NCBI GenBank assembly: GCA_023525975.1
Contig: JAKNSE010000037.1
Span: forward strand, 3,206,501-3,270,500
Source of the DNA: Smallanthus sonchifolius
Taxonomy: Eukaryota > Streptophyta > Magnoliopsida > Asterales > Asteraceae
DNA length: 64,000 nt
Direction of reading: 5' to 3'
Position numbers and translations under genes: made by a program. Below the pieces are notes generated by a model. The model was not told the origin of the DNA and searched no databases. It saw nothing but the letters and a program-made list of their open reading frames with translations. Positions 34,845 through 46,410 of this stretch are shown piece after piece (the first letter of the stretch is position 1; every line of letters starts with the position of its first letter).

Positions 34845-35190
34845 ATTAATGAATGCTTTAATGCGAACATCATTGATGGGTGTATTCTTCATGAAAATGA
34901 GGAGAAGCCCCAGGAGCCGTGTGTTTTGTGTAACAGGGAGGAATCAGAGTATGAGATTGAGCTGAAAGTCGAAGAAGAGCAATTGGAAGTGTGTGCCATC
35001 AAAAAGGGAAGACTGACATGGACACTTCAGGTAGAGAGTCTGCTAGATTCCATAGACACTCATTTAAAACCATCCTTGGAATCACAACCTCAGGTGGAAT
35101 TGAAAGAGTTACCAGAAAGCTTGAAATATGCCTTTGTTGGAAAGAATGAAACTCTCCCGGTCATAATTGCATCAAACTTGACCGAGGTAT
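34845..35190 (+). pseudogene. Athila linker between protease and reverse transcriptase
   Basis: An open acidic stretch with EEKPQEPCVLCNREESEYEI and LKELPESLKYAFVGKNETLP, the usual lead-in to Athila reverse transcriptase; it ends in a TAA at 35190. Confidence 0.65.
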
Positions 35191-36210
35191 AAGAAAAGGC
35201 ACTGATGGATGTGTTGGTTGCTCATAAAGCAGCAATTGGGTGGACGATAGCAGACTTGAAGGGGATTAGTCCTTCAATTGTGATGCACAAGATTATCACT
35301 GAACCGGATGCTAAGCCGGCAAGAGATGCACAAAGAAGGCTAAACCCGAACATGAGGGAAGTTGTGAAGAAAGAAGTCCTAAAATGGTTGGATGCTGGGA
35401 TTATCTATCCCATATCTGACAGCAACTGGGTGAGTCCAACACAGATAGTACCAAAGAAAGCAGGCATCCAGATCATAAGGGATAAGCAGGGAGAGTAGGT
35501 AGCCACCCAACCCGTAACGGGGTGGAGGGTATGTATTGATTACAGGAATTTGAACACAGCCACTTCTAAGGATCATTTTCCTTTACCTTTCATTGACCAA
35601 ATCATCGAGAAATTATCAGGTCAGAAATTTTACTGCTTTTTAGATGGGTACTTAGGATATAATCAGATTGCTATTCATCCTGACGATCAACATAAGACCA
35701 CATTTACCTGCCTATATGGTACCTTTGCATTCAGGCAAATGCCATTTGGGTTGTGTAATGCCCCAACCACCTTTCAAAGGTGCATGACGAGTATCTTTTC
35801 AGATATGATTGGGGAGTCTTTGGAAATCTTCATGGATGACTTTTCAATCTTTGGCCAGTCATTTGAATCATGTTTAGAACAATTGACCAAAGTATTGAAA
35901 AGGTGTGTCGAAACAAACCTAGTCCTTAGTTGGGAAAAGAGCCATTTCATGGTGTAGGAAGGGATTGTTTTGGGACACATAGTGTCAAGTAGGGGGATGG
36001 AGGTAGATAGAGCAAAAATCAAAGTAATCTCAACACTACTTCCCCCTACTAATGTCAAAGGGTTAAGATCGTTCTTGGGGCATGCGGGATTTTACCGTTG
36101 GTTTATTAAGGGTTTTAGCACTATCACAAAACCACTTTGTAATCTACTTTTAAAAGACGTCCCATTTGGAGTTGATGATGAATGTTTAAAAGCATTTAAT
36201 ATTTTAAAAT
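35191..36210 (+). pseudogene. Athila reverse transcriptase (broken)
   Basis: Contains GWTIADLKGISPSIVMHKI, EVLKWLDAGIIYPISDSNWV, a TAG at 35496, GWRVCIDYRNLNTATSKDHF, PLPFIDQIIEKL, the FLDGY(L)GYNQI block, FGLCNAPTTFQRCM and the catalytic FMDD motif (usual for Athila in place of YADD), then a TAG at 35955 before GHIVSSRGMEVDRAKI and LRSFLGHAGFYRWFIKGFS. Two of the three catalytic aspartates sit in FMDD. Confidence 0.9.
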
Positions 36211-36372
36211 AAAAATTAGTACACCCCCCAATTTTGCAAGCACGTAATTGGTCATTACCTTTTGAAATCATGTGTGATGCAAGTGATTTTTGAAATCGGG
36301 GCAGTCTTGGGGCAAAGGGTGGATAAGAAACCTGTGGCAGTTTACTATGCCAGCAAGACCCTAGATGGGGCA
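36211..36372 (+). pseudogene. Athila RNase H, N-terminal piece only
   Basis: ILQARNWSLPFEIMCDASDF, then a stop/frameshift near 36290, then GAVLGQRVDKKPVAVYYASK and TLDGAQL. The domain stops at 36372, where 3' non-coding sequence begins. The rest of RNase H and all of integrase are deleted. Confidence 0.8.
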
Positions 36373-37046
36373 CAATTAATGAGCTTAATTAATTAAATTG
36401 AAAGTTTAGGTTTCGCCTACGTGTTACCCTCCGGGATAGCGACTTGGTTGATACACCCATGGGCGGGACTTAAGTAATCAATATTGGATATCTAAGTTAG
36501 GTTTATGTGTTACCCTTTGGGATGGCGACTTGAAGGATACACCACTATTCCGAAGCTTATGTACTTCATTGCTTAAAAACTGCAACCTACGTGTCACACG
36601 TCGAGTTCCAGATTGATTGAAACACCACTGGGTTAGGTATAGGTTTAATCATATAAAATGTTAATAAAAGCTCAAACATTCATCCAGCGATCCATTATCC
36701 ATCATTACTTTTTAAAACATATAAATTCGTGTTTATAGTGGTAGGAAAATCTATATGGTTTAACCCGGGCCTAAACATGACCTTGAGATGGGATTAGGCT
36801 AAGTTGTAGCTTCCTGAGTATGAGACCCATAGATAGATTGCTGCTTTATAATGAATAATAGTATAGATCACATAATCGGGGGCTCGAGAGTCGGTGGCTG
36901 GGTTTAATCGGATAGAAATACCGATTGTTACAGTTAACGTGTTGAGAAATCAAAAGTTGTAAAAGAAAGGAAATAAGTTGCAAGTTTCTGATTATGATTC
37001 CATGCATAATTCTTTTTCGGGACAAAAAAGGTCAAGTATGGGGATG
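36373..37046 (+). other. Athila 3' non-coding region and polypurine tract
   Basis: Matches 14560-15210 closely (TTTCGCCTACGTGTTACCCT, CGAAGCTTATGTACTTCATT, CACACGTCGAGTTCCAG). It ends with GTCAAGTATGGGGATG before the LTR. The match shows that both Athila elements share the same 3' region. Confidence 0.75.
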
Positions 37047-38214
37047 TGATGTGTTGCTAAATATCCCGTGTATAAAGTCTAATTGTATAGGTTTTAAACG
37101 TTTAGCTTTGTATATCGAGTTTGTTTTATGTGCATTTGATGTTTTTGAATGCTACAGGCTTAATGTGCAAAGTGAGCGGGAAACACGAGCTTAAAATCAA
37201 GAGGATAGTAGCATACACGGGCCCCGGAGAAGAAAAGTCAACAAAAGTATAAAATGTGGAATTCAGGTTCTTCGTGGTACGCGAAGAACAAGGAGGAAGA
37301 GTTCGTGGTATGCGAAGAACAAGGAGGAAGAGTTCGTGGTACGCGAGGGCCTTGAAAATCCCACCCGACTAATTTGATATTCACGGTACGCGAAGGTTGG
37401 CCAAGGGATCTTCGCAGTACGCGAAAAAGGGAAAATTCGACAATTTTAACCTAATTCTAATTATAAGCCATTAAGGGTCCATTGTCGAATTACTTTGCTT
37501 TCATACGTTCCAGAGCATTCCAGAGGCGATTTTCAGATATAAAGTTTCAATCTTTTTGTGTTTTTTATGCTAGATCAAGTTACACCAATCATTGAAGAAT
37601 CGATGACGATGTCGATGAGCGGCTAATCTCTTCGTGTCGTTTCCGGGTGTATGATTCACTTGTAAGTGATAGATTAGGGTTCATACTTGAATTGGTTTGC
37701 TATTCTTCTAATCATATGATTGTTTGAATGCTTGGTTCTTAGATTTGATTAAAACAATTTAGTTTGTCTTCAATTTAATATATTCATCAATTTTTGGTTT
37801 TCTATCGTGAATCATTGAGTATCTAGATCTGATGTTCTAAGTTGTTAATTGATTATTGAGTTTTAAATCTGTGTCAAGTATCCGGTTTTATAATCGTTGC
37901 TCAACGCAGTCACTATCTTGATTGTTAATTATTTGTCAAATCTAATGAACGAGTTATGTCTATATAACTTCCAATAAGTACAAACCAGTCTTCACAAAAC
38001 TTGCAATATGAACACGGAAGCGATCTGTTGTCTCTTAATAGTTTTTACAAAGTTTAAAGTTAATTGCTTTTTAATTAAAATCCGAATAGTTTTCATAAAC
38101 AAACACTGTCCACTAATTCCCTGTGGATACGACACCCTACTTCACTATACTATAGTTTAAGGTAGAAAGGGATTAGAATAATTATTTTTTTTATTGACCT
38201 TGACAACGCGATTA
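37047..38214 (+). mobile_element. Athila 3' LTR (1168 bp)
   Basis: Starts TGATGTGTTGCTAAATATCC and ends CAACGCGATTA (CA changed to TA). It contains the palindrome array at 37268-37425 with one more GAACAAGGAGGAAGAGTTCG unit than the 5' copy. It is the uninterrupted reference for the split 5' LTR. Confidence 0.85.
37268..37425. repeat. TTCGCGGTACGCGAA palindrome array (3' LTR)
   Basis: About five units including TTCGTGGTACGCGAA, TTCGTGGTATGCGAA and TCTTCGCAGTACGCGAA. The spacer GAACAAGGAGGAAGAG is tandemly duplicated. Confidence 0.75.
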
Positions 38215-38219
38215 GTAGC
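38215..38219. repeat. target-site duplication GTAGC (right copy)
   Basis: Exact match to 27809-27813; the sequence then continues CTCAAAGTTTATAG as expected for the interrupted host element. Confidence 0.85.
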
Positions 38220-39403
38220 TCAAAGTTTATAGATATCAACTTTCATGGATAAGGTGAATAATAATGCCTCGTGTATAACGTGGACAATTAATTGGAACAA
38301 TGTGGACAATCTAGTTTCGTGTATAATGTAAACACTCAAGTTTCATGTATAATGTAAGCAATCGAGTTTCATGTATAATGTAAGCACTCGAGTTTCATGT
38401 ATAATGCAACACTCAAGTTTCATGTATAATGTAAGCACTCAAGTTTCATGTATTGTAAACGATCTAGTTTCATGTATAATGTAAACGATCTAGTTTCATG
38501 TATGAAGTGAATAATCAAATGTAAATAATCGGATCTTATGAGTAATATAGACTATCGAACTTCATAGGTGATCGAACTTTGCGGACCAGTGTGTTGCTCG
38601 GCATTCATGTACAATGTGGGTAGTCAACGCCCACGCGAAATGATTCGTCTTATGGATGTTGGCCAGTAAGCTCATTCTTTTCTGCGGGTGTGAGACGACG
38701 AGAAGGTTTGCAAATATGTAATCATGAATAATTGATTTGTGCCCTTTGTTTGTAAATAAACAAGTAAATTCAAATTTCCTCTCGTTTGTAAATAATTAAG
38801 TGGAAATATTAAATTGAATGAATTGATGATTGGATAAATAAAAAAAAGTTTTTATTTAATTTAATTATCATAAAGAAAGTAATGTTTCAAAAGAAAATGA
38901 TGGCCTAATTATTTAGTAATTAAGCCAAGATTTAAATAATAATTGGTTTAACGAAATAGAGGTTATAATGAAATAATTAATCAGGTCATAATTAATTATT
39001 AATTAAAGGAATGAATAAATTGTACAAGATGGGTATTAAGTTTCCTTACAAGGTAAATAGGTCTTATAAATAATTTATATTTCAGAAAATATCTATAAAC
39101 CAAGAGTTTGATAAATGTTTTGTTTGAACTATGTTAGTTAAATCAAGTAATAAGATAATTAGTTTACAAAAAAAAAAGGTTTAGGTTGGTGTACCAAATT
39201 GCAATAAATGAAAAGATAATGTTTGGGTGATCTTGATGAAGATATAATGGATGTATTTTGTACTTGTAATAATAAATCAACCAGTAAAGGCATTTAAGTT
39301 GTAATGTAAAACTTATCACTGAATGATGAAATGTCAATTACTTATTCCAAACATAGAGTAGTGGTTTCAAACTGGAATTTAAAGACAAGAATAGAAAATC
39401 TGG
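38220..39403 (-). mobile_element. internal region of antisense chromovirus-type element, right part
   Basis: Continues 27808 and matches 7320-8700, including the AGTTTCATGTATAATGTAA minisatellite at 38320-38510, where units are nearly identical (about 29-31 bp). AT-rich and non-coding. Confidence 0.6.
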
Positions 39404-39850
39404 CTAACGACTTTCGTAACTTTCCACCAGGAAGCATATGAGAACCAAGATGAACATCGTTATGGTTACTCGTATAGCAAACCGGGCCTCAGCTCTAGCT
39501 ATCTCCGTACGTGCATCAAATATTTCCCTGTCTCCTTTCATCATGTCTAGGTGAGTACCCAGATTTTCAATTAAGTCCTCTTGGTACCGCACTTGTCCCA
39601 ATAGGCTGTCTATTCGTTGCCCCAGCAGGTCGTGCCTTATCCCGTGCTCCATTCCCTTCCTCAGAAACTCTGTGATCCTCACATATTGGTGAGTGGCATC
39701 AGCTGGAAGTCCTATAGCACCGGTGGGTTCCATAGTCTGCTTTGCTCCTGGTTTTGGGTGGTATGGGTCGGGTGCTAAGTAAGGGTCTCTCGGTGGGGAT
39801 GGCAGCTGGTTGTGCCGGTGAGGTGCTTGATAAGGGTCTCTCGATGGGGG
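39404..39850 (-). CDS. unrecognised ORF with Pro-rich N-terminus, helical middle and C-terminal membrane segment
   Basis: Open from about 39850. There is no upstream ATG before the one at 39731-39733, but the frame upstream is clean and Pro-rich (SRDPYQAPHRHNQLPSPPRD), with a near-repeat (PSRDPY/PPRDPYLAPDPY). From MEPTGAIGLPADATHQYVRI the protein is helical, possibly coiled-coil (LLGQRIDSLLGQVRYQEDLI). It ends in a 14-16 residue hydrophobic segment (ITMFILVLICFLV) and a short tail. It lies in the sense direction of the surrounding antisense element, upstream of its 3' region. The upstream end is cut by the hAT fragment. Function unknown. Confidence 0.5.
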   Translation of the reverse strand, partial: PPSRDPYQAPHRHNQLPSPPRDPYLAPDPYHPKPGAKQTMEPTGAIGLPADATHQYVRITEFLRKGMEHGIRHDLLGQRIDSLLGQVRYQEDLIENLGTHLDMMKGDREIFDARTEIARAEARFAIRVTITMFILVLICFLVESYESR

Positions 39851-39856
39851 GGTGGT

Positions 39857-41016
39857 TCAGATGTTCTCCACCCTTTCCACCCTTTCCAGCATCTCATATG
39901 TTGAGTTCCACCTAGTATGGCAGTCAAGAGACAACAGTGCCTTAGTTCCAATCTTTTCTGCCTTTGAACACTTTTTGAACGTATCTAATCTCTCAGGAGA
40001 AAGTCTGACATATTTGATCACGTTTCTTATGCGATTAATTGACACAGATCTTTCACTTAATCCATCTTTGACAATCAAGTTCATGATGTGGCACATACAC
40101 GGATCTGCAAATATCTCCCATCAAAGAAAATATTTTTCATCTTTTAAAAAAAAAATGAGATGGCGGTATCATTGGATGTAGCATTATCCATGGTAATAGA
40201 TAATACATGCTCAATTCCCCATTCCTTTAAACACTGCAGTAGGTTCCTACCAATGTCATCTCCCTTATGACTATTGATTGGTTTGCAGTTTATGATACGC
40301 TTGTGGTAAACCCAGTTCTCATCAATAAAGTGTGCCGTGACACACATGTAGTTAATTTGCTGTATTGATGTCCACGTGTCCGTCGTTAGACACACACGCG
40401 TATTACTCTTAACAAAAAAACTCCTTTAACTTCCCCTTTTCTTCCAAGAATATGTTCCCAATATCTATTGAAACCGTAAACATGCTCGGTATCTTCAGAT
40501 TCGGGCATACGGTTTCCATAAGTCTCCTAAACCCCTCATGCTCTACTGTTGCAAACGGGAGCTCATCTATTATGATCACCTCGGCAACGCCTCTTCTACC
40601 CATATCCTGACTAAATTTCCAGGTTTTAATTCACCACTTGTAGCACCGACATCATCATTTTTCTTCACAAACACGTTGCTTTGACCTTTCAACTTAGAAG
40701 GGTGTTTCTCACATGTTTGAAGGTGTCGTTTTAATCTTGTTGTTCCGTTTTTATACGAGTCTGCAGCCAGACTTTTCGAGCAGTGCTTACATCTTGCTTT
40801 CTTCAACCCGTTCTCGTCAGTAAACTTCTCAAAGTCAGCCCAATATTTAGAACCTCTTGTTTTACGTTTCTTTGCATTGGTATTCTTTTGAGTGGTTTGC
40901 TTTGCTTTCCGTTTATCTCCTCCATTAGATTCATCACCGGATAACTTCTCGACATTCACTGGCTCCATCTTGTTCAATAAAAAGGAACAACATATCAGTA
41001 AGAAGTGAAATAACAT
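39857..41016 (-). pseudogene. hAT-superfamily transposase, Ac-like, 5' part with BED zinc finger (broken)
   Basis: On the minus strand, exon-like MEPVNVEKLSGDESNGGDKR leads to a BED finger (YWADFEKF, then KARCKHCSKSLAADSY, TRLKRHLQTC). After a break, LPFATVEHEGFRRLMETVCP and, in another frame, CLTTDTWTSIQQINYMCVTA, FIDENWVYHKRIINCKP, HKGDDIGRNLLQCLKEWGI and ITMDNATSND, then NLIVKDGLS, RIRNVIKYVRLSPERLDTFK and LDCHTRWNSTYEMLERV. These are standard blocks of RICESLEEPER-type hAT transposases. Several frameshifts are present and the C-terminal dimerisation domain is missing. Confidence 0.85.
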
Positions 41017-41367
41017 TTTGGACTAAGAGTTGTTTCAAGAACCATCATCAACTGACTTTCATTTGCTTGATTGCTCCTATGTTGTTGTCTCTTTGATTTT
41101 GAAAAATAAACATACATTCGTTTAGTTCGACTTTATAGAATATTTGCATGAACTGGTTTGGATTTAAATATCATCACATGATCTATCATATAAAACATAT
41201 GTTTTTAATTTGACGCATAATTTCAAAAGATTGAAGCTTTGGTCAGCTTAATAAAATCAGAAAATGAATAAATCCAATTTAATTTGTCCTTAGATATTTA
41301 CATTCAGCTTTTTATAATCTCTATAAATTTAATTTGACATATAATTTCTAGACCAACTGATGCAATT

Positions 41368-41530
41368 ATATGTCTATAGACAAGATCAGGCACTTGGCTC
41401 AACATGATCAGCAGCAAAGTCTAGATGAGAATGCAAATGACATAGATGCATCTTCACAAACACACAGGGACCACGATTTGCACGGTGCAGCGGAAAGTCG
41501 ATTCCCTGATTCCCATTATCACCTTTCAAC
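41368..41530 (+). other. possible captured exon, unrecognised
   Basis: An open stretch with IRHLAQHDQQQSLDENANDI and AAESRFPDSHYHLST ends at a possible donor (CAACT then GTGAGTT). No family recognised. Confidence 0.3.
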
Positions 41531-42079
41531 TGTGAGTTTTACTTCTTCAAAAGATTACATCCAGCTTACTGTGATTCGAATGATTTTAGTTTCTTTATGA
41601 AAGAAAAGCTTGACACCATGGGAAATAGGTGCAAATTGCAGACTATGATCTAACAGTGGCTCTTCGAATGATTTTAATTCAAGTTTTGTGATGTTGCAGC
41701 CTAAACCTCAATTGATGAAAGAAATATGCTAGTCAATTTATGAAAGAAATCTGTGAATCCCTTGATGATCTAATAGTGGTTCTTCAAATTATCAAAGGTA
41801 AGGAACTCGACAAGCTTAGTTATGTATTTAAATTCAATATGGAAAAAAAACTTACAATTAATCTTGAATAAGCGAATCAAACAAAGTGGAATGCTTGTTG
41901 ATGTCGTTTTTATGAAGAAGCTTGCAAGAATGATATAGAATGAAATTCGTATGTAGGGCTAAATCGGTAGATTTTTTTTTTAAAGAAATCTTTATATTAG
42001 TCTAAGATATTATTTGCTATCATTACCATATTATGATTGGTTATGGTGGAATTGTAATTCCATTGAATTAGAGTTGTAA

Positions 42080-43857
42080 TTGAATTACAATATAAAAGAA
42101 ACTCTCCGCCGCTTCTGTTAGCCACTGGTCACCAGGTTTCGTTTCTTCCAACGCTTCACTTGCGGGGTTTTTTTGTTAGGGTTTTCAATTGGGGCTCAAT
42201 TTATTGTTGCGATTCAAACTTTGTGTTCCCGAGTCTCATTTAAGGAGAAAAAAGAAGGAAAAAAAAAAAAAGAGAAGCAAACCCTTGTTAAGAAAAAAAT
42301 AGAAAAGGAAAGAATCCTTTATTTTCTTTCCCCTCTTACTAAACTCGGGAACAGAGGCCACTTTCGCAACTGTTTTCCATAACTTGTTACTATTGATTTG
42401 TGGTTTCTTTGGTTAGGGTAGGGAGACTGCGAACCTATCTCCCACAAACCAAATTTGTGAACCTCAATTTCGAACATCAGAACAAGTGAAAGGTATTTCC
42501 TTCTTTTTTTCCATGTGGGTGATTCTTTGAAATTGTTATGTACGGTCGTTTGTGTTCTGATTTTGCTTTCTGCTGACGATTTTTGACTTTTTTTCTTTGT
42601 TGACGTTCCACGTGAAATGCAGGTGGTTTGAGGTTTTAAACATCACACTTTTAGGTATGGGTATTGAACTTTTAATGCAGGTGGGTTTTTTAAACATCAC
42701 ACGTAAGCAGGTATGTGTTGATTTGAGGTTTTAAACATCACACATAAGCAGGTATCTTCTTTGTTGTCGTTTGTGTTCGATTTTTGAATTTCTTCTACTA
42801 TTGATTTGTGGTTTCCATGTGAATGCAGGTGGTTGTAAACATCACACTTAAGCAGGTATGTGTATTGAACTTTTTTTTTTTTTTTTTTTTATCTGTCTTA
42901 CCTTCTATATTGTTTAAATTGATCTTTGGCTCAAATCTTGAAAATACAGTAACAACCGAACCTTTTGAGAAAAATAATCAGTTAGTGCTTCTTTAATTTG
43001 CTAAATAAAAAAATCAAACCCAAATAGCAAAGCTATGATTCAATTATGTTTTTTTTATTATCAAATATATGTATTTTTAAAGATTGGGTTTGGCGATTTT
43101 GGTTTTAAAGCTGTGATGACTTAATCTTCTAATTTTTTTGCGCAGGTTTTAAAGCTGGGTTTGGCGATTTTGGTTTGCTCCAGTCGTTCTTAACAGGTAT
43201 GAAGTTCTCTCCTCTTTTTCATGATAATCAATCTATGATTTCTTTCATATTTAAATAGTGGAAATTGGAAGAAATAGGTGAGATCCACTTCTTTGAGTTG
43301 AATTTTATTCGTTCACACACATTGATTCATTCACACACTTATTTTACTCAAACATTAATCATTAATCATTAATCATATTATGATACACAAGATGCACAGG
43401 TTTATTCAAAGGAAAATGATGAAAGAAGCTAAAGTTGTGATCAATTTTGTAGTATATATATACACACGGAGAGAATTGTGTGTGACGAGGGAAAACCCCA
43501 CAGACACCACTTCAGAGATCATGTGAGCAACTACATTGTGTATTATTTACGCATTTTAGGGTTTGCTTGTTGATCAAAGATGTTGGCACATCTGATTAAT
43601 TAGGTTAGTTGCATTTGGTGTGTATGTTCTGCACTTGAAGATGGTCCAAGGCCCTGCTTCTTCAAACGATGGTAGCTTCTTCCTCTTTCTAGATTTGTTT
43701 TCGTAATCTGCTACCAATTGCTAGGTTAGTAATTTCATATGATTTTCATTATTCCTAACTGAAATTTGAGTTCTGCGCTATTAATTTTTCAAATTGTGTA
43801 TATGTATGCTATCGATTGTTTACTCATAATGTTGGTTATTTTATTCTCCATGAATTA
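42080..43857. other. gene-like 5' leader or intron-rich sequence, no coding exon identified
   Basis: Alternating T-rich and purine-rich stretches with repeated CAGGTATG/TGCAGGT junction-like motifs. A purine tract lies at 42240-42320. No domain was recognised. Confidence 0.3.
42618..42860 (+). repeat. short tandem duplication, core TAAACATCACACTTAAGCAG
   Basis: Four imperfect copies of (GGTTT)TAAACATCACACNTAAGCAGGTAT with TATTGAACTTT and ATGCAGGTGG between, spaced 40-100 bp. Confidence 0.6.
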
Positions 43858-43858
43858 G

Positions 43859-44338
43859 GCGTAGACTCTGTGATATCATATCTGTTCCAAGAGCTGGCAA
43901 AGTTGGAAGACAGGGTCAATCCGGTACCTTAAATATAAAACTAAAGGTGATTATTAGTTACTCTAAGTATGCATTTTCCTTCTGATTATTATACCATGCT
44001 TTTGTAGTTTATTATATTCACACTTTTCATATTTTCTTCTTTTGTTATGTCATTTAGGTTGCTGATCTATACGTAGATGGTGCAGATATATACGTATATT
44101 CAAATATTGGCTTCACTCAGGTGAGAACCGCATGTTTCCATTTTTTTGTTTGTCATACGAATATTCTTAATATAACTTTGCTTGCATGAGCGGGTGGTAT
44201 TTTAGATCAATTTATACTTCTAAATTTCTAATAGAATTTCAAAATCTGACAGGCGATCATCGGTACCTCGGTGGTAAGGTTGATGTACCAACTCTAAATG
44301 GAAAGACACAAATAACAGATCAAGGTGTTGACTTTTAG
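43859..44338 (+). pseudogene. DnaJ/Hsp40 C-terminal fragment (three exons)
   Basis: Exon 43859-43946 reads, after a 1-base frame change, ISVPRAGKVGRQGQSGTLNI then KLK. Exon 44058-44120 reads VADLYVDGADIYVYSNIGFTQ. Exon 44253-44338 contains the block LGGKVDVPTLNGKTQ. These correspond in order to the substrate-binding C-terminal region of organellar type I DnaJ proteins. Intron borders (AG before, GT after) are preserved. The J domain and cysteine-rich region are absent. The frame errors and a stop at 44336 mark a fragment, not a working chaperone. Confidence 0.6.
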
Positions 44339-45373
44339 GAGTCAATATTATAGCTTAAAAAGGTAATAACTTTTTACTATTTGTTAGATAAAGAAACATG
44401 GTTTATATGCAATTTCGGTTAGTCAATTTCATATATAAAAGGTCTGCTGACTAACTCACTACCACCACTAGCTGGATGATGAAATAACTGCTGTATGAAA
44501 ACTAACTGCCATGAACCGAATGAACAAACCCACTCCCCATGCTAATAAGACACAACCCTTTTAATAACAGTCCAAGTAGACTAAATTTTAAAACTACAGT
44601 TCTGAATTGCCAAAAAATCATATTCACAATCTGAAAGAGTCATGTGACGTAAATTTTGTTTTCCAGTTATTTGTGGAGAAATTTATTTGTAAAAAAATTC
44701 TCCAAAATTCATGCGTTAGGATGTCATGAGAAATAATGAACTGTCTTTCTTTGATTAGGGTTAATTTTTTACATGGTGATGACAAGTCAAGTAAGATATC
44801 AAGGCGCTAATCAAATCTCGGAGTGTATTTTCCAAGGTATGAATTTATTCATGTGATCTGTTTTTTTGGTATGAAGTTATCAGCTGAGAGATTCGAGTGT
44901 TTTGGATAGGGTAATTTGATCTGTTTTACATCTTGGAATCAAGAGAAAGGTCTGATCTCTTCTGATGTTTGACGTGATATATGACGACTTTTGGATTTCT
45001 TTTAATCTTTTTTAGTTCGAAAATTTTGGATGATTATTAAACTTTTTTAGTTAGAAACTTTTGGATGATTTTTAAATTTTATCAGTTAAAATTATTTTAT
45101 TTTTCATAATATAAATATATTACATATTTTAATTGGATAATGTTGTCAAAATTGGTACATGCGTAAGGCTTAGGTGCTGATATTAATGCTATTGAAAATT
45201 GGTAAATGGTAAATGAAGATAAATTGATCAATGTCTATGGATTTAGGACTCAAACATGATCTATTCTTTATCATTGATTTGAACTTTTTATCGATCTATG
45301 TTTCAGGATTTCTTGGCATTGACCATGAAATCAATTTCAATTGACTTCATTTTTGTGAATTTATGAGTAGATT

Positions 45374-45541
45374 TGCAAACACTTTTTGGAAGCAGTGGAG
45401 AAGAAACAATATGGTTGGTTCTGGGTTTGTCCCAACGGTAATAAAGTGTATCGTTACAGGCATGCACTCCCTCTAGGCTACATTTTGAAGTAACAAATGA
45501 AGGCACTTTTAGAAGAAGAAGCAAACAAGCTAGCAGTTCTT
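45374..45541 (+). pseudogene. CCCH zinc-finger protein fragment (ZC3H15/DFRP1-like)
   Basis: CKHFLEAVEKKQYGWFWVCP then NGNKVYRYRHALPLGYILK, a TAA, and QMKALLEEEANKLAV. This matches the second finger region of plant C3H11/C3H21-type proteins from memory of the family. The cysteine expected before the H-Y-R-H end of the finger is replaced (VYRYRH), so the finger could not bind zinc normally. A TAA interrupts the frame. Confidence 0.6.
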
Positions 45542-45760
45542 ACTTCTTGGTACATTTTTATAAATTTGATGTAACAATTGTGCTTTCTAATCAAAATTTA
45601 AACGATATTCATATCATATTACTTTCAAAAATTGATAATAACGTGTTTGTCTTGAAAGTGGAAGTAGAAAAATGGAAGATATAATGATGAACTTCATTTT
45701 CCTGAATTTTTTGGGTTTGAACTTGAATTAGTTTGGGTCTTGGGACGAATGTGGTATATT

Positions 45761-46193
45761 ACTTGAATCTTGGTTTTAAAAAGTGCGCCTGAGAGGCGAC
45801 CTAAGGCGCAGGGGTTGGGGCTTTAGGTTACATAAGGCGCGCCTCAGAACAAGAAGCGCGCTCCTCGGCGCTTTGAGGGGCTTTTTTTTGGTATGTTTTG
45901 TTGCTGTTTTGGACTTTTGGAGGTAATAACTAGTAATTTTAATCATTTTCATGGTTTATTGTAATAATTTCCTCTTTTGGATGTTTTAGATGTTTAATAT
46001 AAAAATAATATGTTTAACATTATTGGGAATTTAGATGTTTAACATCAGTTAATGTGTATATACATAATTTAAATATTTTTTTATAGTATGTGCGCCTCGC
46101 GTACGAAAAGCCCTGCGCTTTTACGCTTTGCGTCTCGGATTTAGACCTCGTCGCCTCGGTGCGCTTCTCGCTTTTTAAAACCAAGACTTGAAT
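45761..46193. mobile_element. hAT-type MITE (417 bp) with 8-bp target duplication
   Basis: Element 45769-46185 has terminal inverted repeats CTTGGTTTTAAAAAG / CTTTTTAAAACCAAG with GCGCC-rich subterminal palindromes. ACTTGAAT flanks it exactly on both sides (45761-45768, 46186-46193). An 8-bp duplication fits the hAT superfamily. No coding capacity. Confidence 0.85.
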
Positions 46194-46410
46194 ACTGTAT
46201 CTGGAAAATGAATGATAAGATTGAGCGTTCTATGAATCTCTTCATGTGCTCATATTGATTAATGGAATTGGTGGAGTTCATAATGATCTTTAAGTTTTTA
46301 GTTTATCTTTCGATGGAGTTCTGCTTTGATCTTCAAACAATAATCTTTTATTTTCTCTTTGGTAGCTTATTGTTTGATATTCACCCTATGTTGGTTGGGT
46401 ACCGTTACCG

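Larger units (their letters stand above)
27814..38214 (+). mobile_element. Athila-type Ty3/gypsy retrotransposon, nested host, degenerate
   Basis: Both LTRs, the tRNA-Asp-type primer site, gag, protease, reverse transcriptase, partial RNase H, polypurine tract and a 5-bp duplication are present. Integrase and the rest of pol are deleted between RNase H (ending at about 36372) and the 3' non-coding region. The 5' LTR is enlarged by an inserted LTR. It is inserted in an antisense chromovirus-type element. Stops and frameshifts in all ORFs exclude autonomous movement. Confidence 0.85.
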
